Assembly: GCA_001816695.1 (NCBI GenBank)
Contig: MHCR01000010.1
Location: 35,955 to 41,478 of the forward strand
Source: Candidatus Woykebacteria bacterium RBG_16_39_9b
GTDB taxonomy: Bacteria > Patescibacteriota > Microgenomatia > Woykebacterales > RBG-16-39-9b
Reading direction: 5' to 3'
DNA length: 5,524 nucleotides
The notes beneath the pieces were generated by a model. It had not been told where the DNA came from. It did not search any database and saw only the letters and a list, made by a program, of their open reading frames with translations. Made by a program: the position numbers and the translations under genes. Positions 1 to 4,877 of the stretch are shown one piece after another. The first letter of the stretch is position 1; every line of letters starts with the position of its first letter.

Positions 1-9
1 TATATACAT
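1..9 (-). CDS. rpsE: Possible start of 30S ribosomal protein S5 (cut by window edge)
   Basis: An ATG (bases 9 to 7) lies 4 bases after the L18 stop codon and opens the codons Met-Tyr-Ile before the window ends. In bacterial spc operons the gene after rplR is normally rpsE, and the tight spacing matches the rest of this operon. Three codons cannot identify a protein, so the name rests only on gene order. No good Shine-Dalgarno precedes the ATG; the nearest purine run is the AGG of the last L18 codons, about 15 bases upstream. The true start could lie further downstream, outside the window. Confidence 0.35.
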
Positions 10-13
10 AGAT

Positions 14-367
14 CTATAAATTTAAGCCTGCCTTTCTTGCTCCTTCAGCAATTTGTTTAACTCGCCCATGGTATTTATATCCATTACGATCAAAAACCAC
101 GTGTATAATTTTCTTTGCTAAAGCTGCTTTACCCAAGATCTCTCCTACAAGATATGCGGCTTCGGATTTCGTTTTGCCAGAAGCGTTTTTACCTAAATCT
201 AAATCACTGAATTTTAAAGTGGTTTTTGCTGGTTTATCGTCCACCACCAAACTTGCATAAATATGCTTATTCGACCTAAATACAGAAAGTCTAGGTTTGT
301 TGACAGTACCAATTACTTTTGCTCTAACTTTTCTCTTACGCCTTTCCCGACCAGTGTAATTTAACAT
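14..367 (-). CDS. rplR: 50S ribosomal protein L18
   Basis: L18 binds 5S rRNA and, with L5, anchors it to the central protuberance of the large subunit. The 117-residue product has the usual family length. It starts with a very basic N-terminal tail (residues 7-17, rich in Arg and Lys). The conserved KPRLSVFRSNKHIYA strand follows at 24-38, then GKTKSEAA at 64-71. The near-invariant VFDRNGYKYHGRVK lies at 91-104, and the protein ends in the typical ARKAGL tail. The ATG lies 5 bases after the L6 stop. Its only ribosome-binding candidate is a weak AAGG about 10 bases upstream, inside the L6 end, so translation is probably coupled to L6. The N-terminus is intact, and nothing is missing relative to the family. 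Confidence 0.97.
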   Translation of the reverse strand: MLNYTGRERRKRKVRAKVIGTVNKPRLSVFRSNKHIYASLVVDDKPAKTTLKFSDLDLGKNASGKTKSEAAYLVGEILGKAALAKKIIHVVFDRNGYKYHGRVKQIAEGARKAGLNL

Positions 368-372
368 AGATT

Positions 373-921
373 TTAGGCCTTAATGTCTGCTTTCCCAGCC
401 TTTCCGGCTTTCCTTTTAATAACTTCACCCTGATATCTTATTCCTTTGCCCTTGTATGGCTCTGGTGGCCTTTGGCTTCTAATACCTGCCGCCACTTCTC
501 CGACTAAACTCTTATCAACACCCTCTACGGTAATTTTATTTTCTGCGACTTTAAAAATAATTCCTTCGGGTGCTTCTACCTCAACCGGATGCGAATAACC
601 GATATTAAGTACTAACTTATTCCCCTGCAAGCTAGCTCTAAATCCAATACCGGATAGTTCTAGAGTTTTACTAAAACCTTTCGTTACTCCTTCGACACTA
701 TTTGCTAAGAGATTACGAGTCAACCCATAAAGAGCTCTGCTTTGGCTATCTTCGCTTCTATTAGTAAGTATTAGTTGCGAGTCTTTTTGCTCAATAGAAA
801 GTTTCTCAACTAGTTTGATTTCCTGATCACCTCTTGGACCGTTTATCTTAACAGTTTTTCCTTCAGTTGTTACCGTTACCCCAAGGGGTAGGTTAATCGG
901 TTTCTTACCTATTTTACTCAT
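373..921 (-). CDS. rplF: 50S ribosomal protein L6
   Basis: L6 sits near the factor-binding site of the large subunit, next to the sarcin-ricin loop and the L7/L12 stalk base. The 182-residue product shows the family start MSKIGKKPINLP, two similar alpha/beta halves, the NIGYSHPV motif at 106-113 and the diagnostic RPPEPYKGKGIRY at 151-163. It ends in a Lys/Ala-rich tail with a small repeat (KAGKAGKA, 171-178). The start chosen is the ATG at 921, not the in-frame TTG two codons earlier. The ATG shares its A with the S8 stop (TAATG), gives the conserved MSKIGKKP N-terminus and has a GTGAGG Shine-Dalgarno 7 bases upstream. The one-base overlap suggests termination-reinitiation from S8. Confidence 0.97.
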   Translation of the reverse strand: MSKIGKKPINLPLGVTVTTEGKTVKINGPRGDQEIKLVEKLSIEQKDSQLILTNRSEDSQSRALYGLTRNLLANSVEGVTKGFSKTLELSGIGFRASLQGNKLVLNIGYSHPVEVEAPEGIIFKVAENKITVEGVDKSLVGEVAAGIRSQRPPEPYKGKGIRYQGEVIKRKAGKAGKADIKA

Positions 922-1304
922 TACCAAACCTCACAAATAACTTCTCCACCAACACCCTTTCCTCTTGCTTCAAAAGCAGTAAGTAAACCTGCTGGTGTTG
1001 AGAGAATAATAGTAGACAACAAAGAAACTTTTGGAAGTCTCTTTTTACTCACATATACTCGCAAACTCGGTTTTGAAATTCTTTTAACCCTAACTATCCC
1101 CGGGCTAGAATTCCTATATAACAGCTCTATGTCTATCTTTTTCCCAGAATCATCAACAATCACCGACTTTATATACTCTAAATCCACTAGCTTTTTGAGA
1201 AGCTTTTTTTTAAATTCTGAAGAGGGGACTCGAACAACTTCTTTTTTTGCCATATAACCATTTTTTATTGTCGTTAGCATATCTGCAATCGGATCTGATA
1301 TCAT
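921..1304 (-). CDS. rpsH: 30S ribosomal protein S8
   Basis: S8 is a primary 16S rRNA-binding protein of the central domain. In E. coli it is also the translational repressor of the spc operon, acting on a site near the L5 start. The 127-residue product has DPIADMLTTIKNG at 4-16, VRVPSSEFKKKLL at 24-36, the LRVYVSKKRLPKV strand at 81-93, LSTPAGLLT at 101-109, EAR at 112-114 and the C-terminal VGGEVICEVW at 118-127. It is slightly shorter than the usual length of about 130. The segment between LPKV and LSTPAG (residues 94-100, SLLSTII) lacks the glycine-rich GGxG-type turn common in the family. The ATG lies 5 bases after the S14 stop with only a distant AAAGG (about 13 bases), so initiation is probably coupled. 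Confidence 0.96.
   Translation of the reverse strand: MISDPIADMLTTIKNGYMAKKEVVRVPSSEFKKKLLKKLVDLEYIKSVIVDDSGKKIDIELLYRNSSPGIVRVKRISKPSLRVYVSKKRLPKVSLLSTIILSTPAGLLTAFEARGKGVGGEVICEVW
929..934 (-). promoter_or_regulatory. Ribosome binding site of L6, fixes its start
   Basis: GTGAGG, inside the last codons of S8, lies 7 bases upstream of the ATG at 921. It supports that ATG over the TTG at 927, which would sit almost on top of the site. Confidence 0.75.
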
Positions 1305-1309
1305 AATAA

Positions 1310-1492
1310 TTAGGTTGCCTTTATTACTCCTGGCAACTCTCCTTTATGAGCAAGATTTCTAAAACAGATTCTGCATAATCCAAACTTTCTTATATAAGCA
1401 CGCCCTCTGCCACAAATTTCACATCTGTTTTTTTCTCTAACTTTATATTTAGCTTGTTTTTTTGCTTTAACAATCATTGCTTTTCTTGCCAT
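1310..1492 (-). CDS. rpsZ: 30S ribosomal protein S14, short zinc-binding form
   Basis: S14 binds 16S rRNA in the head of the small subunit near S3 and S10. This is the 60-residue zinc-containing type (S14 type Z, often annotated rpsN or rpsZ). Cys24 and Cys27 (CEIC) and Cys40 and Cys43 (CRIC) form the zinc site. The core RAYIRKFGLCRICFRNLAHKGELPGV (31-56) matches the family closely, and the N-terminus is the usual basic MARKAMIVKAK. The protein ends in IKAT, whereas this family very commonly ends in KASW, so the terminal Ser-Trp is absent. The ATG lies 17 bases after the L5 stop, with GAGGG 10 bases upstream. Confidence 0.97.
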   Translation of the reverse strand: MARKAMIVKAKKQAKYKVREKNRCEICGRGRAYIRKFGLCRICFRNLAHKGELPGVIKAT

Positions 1493-1509
1493 ATTTAAAA
1501 ATCCCTCAA

Positions 1510-2061
1510 TTACTTCTCAAAAGGCATGCCTAACTTTTCTAATAGTTTTTTGGCCTCTTCTTTATTTTTGGCGCTTGTATTAATGATCATTTGAAGACCT
1601 GTTTGTTTTTCACCCTTCGTATATTCAACTTCTGGAAAAATATTAATCTCTGAAAAACTTATCGATATATTCCCATTTTTATCAAATGAGGCTTTTTTCA
1701 CACCACGAAAATCTCTTAATCGTGGTAGTACGACAGAAACCATCTTTTGAAAAAAATCAAACATTTTTTTACCCCTCAGGGTGGTTTTAAACCCCACCAC
1801 TTGTCCTTTTCTTATTTTAAATCCAGCAATAGCAGACTTAGCTTTAGTTGGGATCGGTTTTTGACCTGTTACTTTTGCGATATTATCGGCTACTACCTCC
1901 TGTGCTTTCTTATCATCTAAAATTGATCCTAATCGACTATTGATTACAATTTTTCTTAGCTTTGGAACTTCGAAAATATTCTCTAAACCCAATTCAGATT
2001 TTAATTGGGATTTTATCTCTTTTTCATATCTCTGCGAAATGGTTAAATTTGTTGCTTGCAT
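1510..2061 (-). CDS. rplE: 50S ribosomal protein L5
   Basis: L5 binds 5S rRNA in the central protuberance and contacts the P-site tRNA and S13 across the subunit interface. The 183-residue product is close to the usual 179-180. It shows RYEKEI at 11-16, VPKLRKIVIN at 32-41, GQKPIPTKAKSAIAGFKIRKG at 66-86, TLRGKKMFDF at 94-103, the strong LPRLRDFRGV at 112-121, the SFDKNGN turn at 125-131 and IFPEVEY at 141-147. After KIVIN the usual MGVGE is replaced by SRLGSILDD (42-50). The start overlaps the last 19 bases of L24. AAAGGA 10 bases upstream (2072-2077) is the better ribosome-binding candidate, and a second AGGA lies one base from the ATG, too close to act. Confidence 0.97.
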   Translation of the reverse strand: MQATNLTISQRYEKEIKSQLKSELGLENIFEVPKLRKIVINSRLGSILDDKKAQEVVADNIAKVTGQKPIPTKAKSAIAGFKIRKGQVVGFKTTLRGKKMFDFFQKMVSVVLPRLRDFRGVKKASFDKNGNISISFSEINIFPEVEYTKGEKQTGLQMIINTSAKNKEEAKKLLEKLGMPFEK

Positions 2062-2348
2062 TTCCTACAAATCCTTTCTTTCTTACCTTCATTTAATCTA
2101 TAACCAACTCTTGTTTGCAAATTACACTTTGGACAAATCAATGCCACATCAGCCACATTTATTGGCTTAGCAAAATCTATAATTCCTCCCTGAACCACTT
2201 TCGCTGAAGGTTTTAAATGTTTCTTATACAAGTTAAGACCGGTAATTAAAACTTGGCTTTTCCTTGGAAATACTTTTTCAACTTTTCCGGTTTTGCCTGC
2301 ATCTTTACCAATTGTTACCATAATTTGGTCTCCTAGTTTTATTTTCAT
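2043..2348 (-). CDS. rplX: 50S ribosomal protein L24, zinc-ribbon form
   Basis: L24 is an early assembly protein that binds near the 5' end of 23S rRNA and lies close to the exit tunnel. The 101-residue product has an N-terminal KOW domain (KLGDQIMVTIGKDAGKTGKVEKVFP, 4-28), then LNLYKKHLKPS at 39-48. The C-terminal part carries two CxxC pairs, Cys72/Cys75 (CPKC) and Cys94/Cys97 (CRKC), framing TRVGYRLNEGKKERI. This arrangement is expected to bind zinc and is present in many, not all, bacterial L24 proteins; E. coli L24 lacks it. The start overlaps the L14 stop by four bases (ATGA), with AGAGG four bases upstream (2353-2357). The last residues, including the final CxxC, are co-encoded with or adjacent to the L5 start region. 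Confidence 0.96.
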   Translation of the reverse strand: MKIKLGDQIMVTIGKDAGKTGKVEKVFPRKSQVLITGLNLYKKHLKPSAKVVQGGIIDFAKPINVADVALICPKCNLQTRVGYRLNEGKKERICRKCKQQI

Positions 2349-2713
2349 ATAACCTCTGGCGCTAAAGAAGCTATTTTAGCAAATCCTCTATCCCGTACTT
2401 CTCTGGCTATAGGACCAAAAATACGAGTACCTTTAGGAATTCCACTTGGGTCTATAACCACCGCAGCATTATCATCAAATCTAATGAGCGACCCGTCTTT
2501 TCTTCGCTGTTCTTTCTTTAATCTCACCAAAACTGCTCGTACAATTTCAGAAGTCTTAACCACACCAGTAGCGTCAGCCTTTTTAACTGTACAAGTCACC
2601 ACATCACCAAACCTAGCAAATCTTTGTCTACTCCTACCAGGTATACCTATAATCATTAATTTTTTAGCCCCTGAATTATCGGCAACATTTAAAATACTAC
2701 GATTTTGTACCAT
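2345..2713 (-). CDS. rplN: 50S ribosomal protein L14
   Basis: L14 is a highly conserved beta-barrel protein that lies on the subunit interface and forms intersubunit bridges with 16S rRNA. It is also the binding site of the silencing factor RsfS. The product has exactly the usual 122 residues. It contains LNVADNSGAKKLMIIGIPG at 8-26, FGDVVTCTVKKA at 35-46, the VRAVLVRLKKEQRRKDGSLIRFDDNAAVVID core at 58-88, and GTRIFGPIAREVRDRGFAKIASLAPEVI to the end. It ends in TGA, which shows that UGA is a stop codon here. The first 17 bases overlap the end of S17, and a near-ideal Shine-Dalgarno (2716-2723) precedes the ATG. No anomalies were seen. Confidence 0.98.
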   Translation of the reverse strand: MVQNRSILNVADNSGAKKLMIIGIPGRSRQRFARFGDVVTCTVKKADATGVVKTSEIVRAVLVRLKKEQRRKDGSLIRFDDNAAVVIDPSGIPKGTRIFGPIAREVRDRGFAKIASLAPEVI

Positions 2714-2936
2714 TTATCACCTCAACAATTTTGAAATGTTTTTGAGCTGAAATAGGTCTAACTTGCTCTATTTTAACAACATCACCTAGTTTAGCTCCTA
2801 TTTCATTATGTGCTTTAAATTTCTTACTTCTCCTGACTCTCTTCTTATATACAGGATGGGGAACAAGCCTCTGAACTTCAACAACAGCTGTTTTGATCAT
2901 TTTATCGCTAACCACCTTACCAGTTATGCTTCTCAT
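2697..2936 (-). CDS. rpsQ: 30S ribosomal protein S17
   Basis: S17 is a primary 16S rRNA-binding OB-fold protein needed early in assembly of the 30S 5' domain. The 79-residue product is near the usual 80-90. It contains the signature GKVVSDKMIKTAVVEVQRLVPHPVY (6-30), RVRRSKKFKAHNE at 33-45 and the GDVVKIEQVRPIS strand at 51-63, ending in FKIVEVI (68-74). The first codons (MRSITG) follow the family. The ATG lies 4 bases after the L29 stop. Its ribosome binding site is a strong AAAGGAG (2950-2956), but the 13-base spacing is longer than optimal. The 3' end overlaps the L14 start by 17 bases. Confidence 0.97.
   Translation of the reverse strand: MRSITGKVVSDKMIKTAVVEVQRLVPHPVYKKRVRRSKKFKAHNEIGAKLGDVVKIEQVRPISAQKHFKIVEVINGTKS
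2716..2723 (-). promoter_or_regulatory. Strong ribosome binding site of L14 inside S17
   Basis: GAGGTGAT is the longest match to the 16S anti-Shine-Dalgarno in the window, with its GAGG core 6 bases upstream of the L14 ATG at 2713. It lies entirely within the S17 reading frame. L14 can therefore be initiated independently as well as by ribosomes finishing S17. Confidence 0.8.
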
Positions 2937-2940
2937 AAGA

Positions 2941-3126
2941 TTACCCGATCTCCTTTATTTTGGTTAAAATTCTAGCAATACTGTGCTTTTTTATCCTAAT
3001 TAAGGATGGGTCCTTCAATTTATTTTGATTATGATCTAACCTAATCTTAGCTAACTCTTCCCTCGATTCAGTTAAGAGTTTTTTAAGTTCCATTACATTT
3101 TTATCATTTAGTTCATTTTTCTTCAT
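2941..3126 (-). CDS. rpmC: 50S ribosomal protein L29
   Basis: L29 is a small two-helix protein at the exit of the nascent peptide tunnel, next to L23, where chaperones and targeting factors dock. The 61-residue product shows an N-terminal helix (MKKNELNDKNVMELKKLL), ELAKIRLDH at 24-32, and the typical NKLKDPSLIRIKKHSIARILTKIKE second helix (35-59). The start is the ATG at 3126. It follows the L16 stop by one base, has GGAG 6 bases upstream and gives the usual MKxxEL beginning. The TTG at 3147 and GTG at 3138 lie within L16 and would add residues unlike the family. The 'ARILT' near the end and the high lysine content are reminiscent of CPR homologues, by memory only. Confidence 0.95.
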   Translation of the reverse strand: MKKNELNDKNVMELKKLLTESREELAKIRLDHNQNKLKDPSLIRIKKHSIARILTKIKEIG

Positions 3127-3127
3127 T

Positions 3128-3538
3128 TTATTCTCCACGATCGACAAACTTTGTATGTACGGGTAGTTTGGCGGCGGCTAATCGAATTGCTTCTTGTGCT
3201 ACAACTTTCTCTACCCCACCAATTTCAAAAAGTATTCTTCCAGGCTTTACTACAACCACAAAATGATCAACCGCTCCTTTGCCGGATCCCATTCTTGTCT
3301 CGGGTGGTTTTTTTGTGACAGGTTTATCTGGGAAAATTCTGATCCAGATCCTACCACCTTTTTTAGTATATCTAGTCATTGCTCTCCTAGCAGCTTCTAT
3401 CTGGCGAGCTGTAACCCACCCTGCTTCTTGGGATTTAAGTCCAAACTCACCAAATTCAATATTATAGCCTCTTTGGGCAACGCCAGAACGTCTACCTCTA
3501 AAATTAAGCCTATATTTAACTCTTTTTGGTTGCAACAT
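3128..3538 (-). CDS. rplP: 50S ribosomal protein L16
   Basis: L16 binds 23S rRNA near the A site and helps position the elbow of aminoacyl-tRNA; it is added late in assembly. The 136-residue product equals the usual length. It has MLQPKRVKYR at the start, FGEFGLKSQEAGWVTARQIEAARRAMTR at 29-56, KGGRIWIRIFPDKPVTKKPPETRMGSGKG at 60-88, and FEIGGV then AIRLAAAKLPVHTKFV to the end. Arg82 in ETRMG corresponds to E. coli Arg81, which is hydroxylated by RoxA/YcfD there; nothing here shows that this modification exists. The PPETRMG form resembles CPR and Chloroflexi sequences as remembered. The ATG is 2 bases after the S3 stop, with AAGGAG 11 bases upstream (3550-3555). Confidence 0.98.
   Translation of the reverse strand: MLQPKRVKYRLNFRGRRSGVAQRGYNIEFGEFGLKSQEAGWVTARQIEAARRAMTRYTKKGGRIWIRIFPDKPVTKKPPETRMGSGKGAVDHFVVVVKPGRILFEIGGVEKVVAQEAIRLAAAKLPVHTKFVDRGE
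3133..3136 (-). promoter_or_regulatory. Ribosome binding site of L29, fixes its start
   Basis: GGAG, within the penultimate codons of L16, lies 6 bases upstream of the ATG at 3126. It supports that ATG over the in-frame TTG at 3147 and GTG at 3138, both of which lie upstream of this site and so cannot use it. Confidence 0.7.
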
Positions 3539-3540
3539 AC

Positions 3541-4176
3541 TTAATTAGTCTCCTTTTTTCCCTTATTTATCCATACCTTCACACCAACCACACCGGCAGT
3601 AACTGTCTTTGCTGGAACTACTGCAAAATCAATGTTAGATCTTAGAGTTTGAAGAGGTACGCTACCAATTACTAGTTTTTCTCTTCTTGCAATTTCTGCA
3701 CCATCAATTCTTCCACTACAAACAATTTTCACTCCCACCGCACCTGCAGATTTTACCCTTTCTGCAGTACGGGCCATAACTCTTTTTATTGGGAAACGTT
3801 TTTCGATCTGGTCAGCAATACTCCTTGCTACCAAAAACGCACTCAAGTCAGGGTTTTTTATTTCGATAACATTTATCTTTAATTTTTGATTAATAAACTT
3901 TTCAAGATTCTTTTTTATTTCTTCTATTCCCGTGCCAGATCTTCCAATTACTATCCCCGGTCTGGATACATGAATATTAATAGTTATTTGATTCACTGAT
4001 CGCTCTATTTCCACATTAGCTACACCAGCATGTCTTAGGTTTGACATTATCTTATCTCTTATTTGTATATCTTCCAGAAGAAGTTCTTTATATCTTCTTT
4101 TATTTGCAAACCATTTTGACTGCCAATTTTTTACTTGCGATAATCTAAACGCAATTGGATTTACTTTTTGCCCCAT
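3541..4176 (-). CDS. rpsC: 30S ribosomal protein S3
   Basis: S3 lies in the head of the small subunit at the mRNA entry channel and contributes to mRNA unwinding. The 211-residue product begins MGQKVNPIAFRLS and continues with SKWFANKRRYKELLLEDIQIRDKI (20-43). It then has a KH domain with the GxxG loop in RPGIVIGRSGTGIEEIKKNLE (72-92). The C-terminal domain follows, with ADQIEKRFPIKRVM at 121-134, GVKIVCSGRIDGAEIAR at 148-164, SVPLQTLRSNIDFAV at 172-186 and GVVGVKVWINKG at 195-206. It is shorter than the 233-residue E. coli protein because the C-terminal tail stops soon after VWINKG, as in many compact bacterial S3 proteins. The ATG directly abuts the L22 stop (TAAATG), with GGAGG 11 bases upstream (4188-4192). 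Confidence 0.98.
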   Translation of the reverse strand: MGQKVNPIAFRLSQVKNWQSKWFANKRRYKELLLEDIQIRDKIMSNLRHAGVANVEIERSVNQITINIHVSRPGIVIGRSGTGIEEIKKNLEKFINQKLKINVIEIKNPDLSAFLVARSIADQIEKRFPIKRVMARTAERVKSAGAVGVKIVCSGRIDGAEIARREKLVIGSVPLQTLRSNIDFAVVPAKTVTAGVVGVKVWINKGKKETN

Positions 4177-4512
4177 TTAATTTGATTCCTCCAAAATAAC
4201 TTTAATGTGACTTGTTCTTTTAAGAATCGGGCTTACTAAACCTCTACTTCTTGGTCTAAACCGCTTCCAATATTGTCCCTCATTAATAGTTAGTTCTTTT
4301 ATTACAAGATTATCTTCTTTCAAACTATAATTATGTGTGGCGTTACTGATCGCACTTTTTATAACTTTAGAAATTGCTATTGAGGGCTTTTTGGTTATAA
4401 ATTTCAACGATTCAAGGGCCTTTGTTGCACCTTTACCACGAATAGTAGCAGCTACTAATCGAGCTTTTTTAGGCGAAACTTTTACGTTTTTTGCTTCTGC
4501 TATCACTTCCAT
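4177..4512 (-). CDS. rplV: 50S ribosomal protein L22
   Basis: L22 folds over 23S rRNA domains, and its long beta-hairpin lines the constriction of the nascent peptide exit tunnel. Changes in that hairpin give macrolide resistance in other bacteria. The 111-residue product has the usual length, with AKNVKVSPKKARLVAATIRGK at 7-27, AISNATHNY at 54-62, and the hairpin region ELTINEGQYWKRFRPRSRGLVSPILKRTSHIKVILEE at 73-109. The hairpin appears complete, with no insertion or deletion obvious by eye. The ATG lies 15 bases after the S19 stop. The bases before it (TTTTAAGAACTTAAG) contain no recognisable Shine-Dalgarno, which is unusual in this operon. Confidence 0.97.
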   Translation of the reverse strand: MEVIAEAKNVKVSPKKARLVAATIRGKGATKALESLKFITKKPSIAISKVIKSAISNATHNYSLKEDNLVIKELTINEGQYWKRFRPRSRGLVSPILKRTSHIKVILEESN

Positions 4513-4527
4513 CTTAAGTTCTTAAAA

Positions 4528-4812
4528 TTATGTTGGTGTCAACAGTCTTTTAGCAACTGTTCCATGGCCTCTAAACGTTCTGGTTGGAGCAAATTCTCCT
4601 ATCTTGTGACCAACCATAGCTTCGGTAATAAAAACTGGTTTAAAGGTTTTTCCAGTATGAATCGCTAGTGTTACACCAACCATTTCAGGTGAAATTTGAC
4701 TATTTCTTGCCCATGTTTTTATTGGTTCGCGAGAACCTTCTGCTTTGGCTGCTTTTACTTTTTTTATTAGCTTTTGATCAACAAACGGTCCTTTCTTGGA
4801 TGACCTTGCCAT
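4528..4812 (-). CDS. rpsS: 30S ribosomal protein S19
   Basis: S19 is in the head of the small subunit, where it pairs with S13 and contacts the A-site region and the intersubunit bridges. The 94-residue product has the family length. It begins MARSSKKGPFVD and continues with KTWARNSQISPEMVGVTLAIHTGKTFKPVFIT (32-63), then the near-invariant MVGHKIGEFAPTRTFRGHG at 66-84. The start is the ATG at 4812, which gives the conserved MARSxKKGPF beginning. The in-frame TTG at 4824 would add four residues and sits directly against the AAGGA (4825-4829), too close to use it. From the ATG that AAGGA is 12 bases away, slightly long. A 65-base non-coding gap separates this gene from L2. Confidence 0.97.
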   Translation of the reverse strand: MARSSKKGPFVDQKLIKKVKAAKAEGSREPIKTWARNSQISPEMVGVTLAIHTGKTFKPVFITEAMVGHKIGEFAPTRTFRGHGTVAKRLLTPT

Positions 4813-4877
4813 AATTTTACACAATCCTTTTCTCTAAAAAATTAATTGTTAAAACGAAAATTAACATAATACCTATA
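4813..4877 (-). other. Longest intergenic gap (L2 to S19), AT-rich with weak inverted repeat
   Basis: These 65 bases are very AT-rich and hold the S19 ribosome binding site (4825-4829). A 6-base inverted repeat, TTAATT at 4842-4847 and AATTAA at 4859-4864, encloses an 11-base loop. The stem contains only A-T pairs and no U-tract follows a GC stem, so it does not look like an intrinsic terminator. No -35/-10 pair with good spacing could be recognised. It is best read as a slack spacer within the operon. Confidence 0.5.

Noticed and set aside
1002..1025. Frameshift in S8 explaining its odd loop
   Set aside because: Reading the segment in a different frame does not recover the family sequence, and both flanks are in the same frame.
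1940..2750. Open frames on the plus strand (1940-2170 and 2484-2750) opposite L5, L24 and L14
   Set aside because: They lie antisense to clearly conserved ribosomal genes, encode no recognisable protein and have no ribosome binding site; they are by-products of the minus-strand coding sequence.
3194..4525. Open frames on the plus strand opposite L16 (3194-3544, 3279-3467) and L22 (4337-4525)
   Set aside because: Same reason: fully antisense to conserved genes, with compositions that mirror the opposite strand.
4514..4525. Near-palindrome TTAAGTTCTTAA before L22 as an operator
   Set aside because: It is short, imperfect in the centre and AT-only at the arms; such sequences occur by chance in AT-rich DNA and there is no second copy in the window.
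4812..4824. TTG start for S19 four codons upstream of the ATG
   Set aside because: It gives a non-family extension (MCKI), and the ribosome binding site would touch the start codon; the ATG gives the conserved MARSSKKGPF.
4842..4864. Intrinsic terminator after L2
   Set aside because: The stem is six A-T pairs with no GC content and no following U-run, and the operon continues directly into S19.
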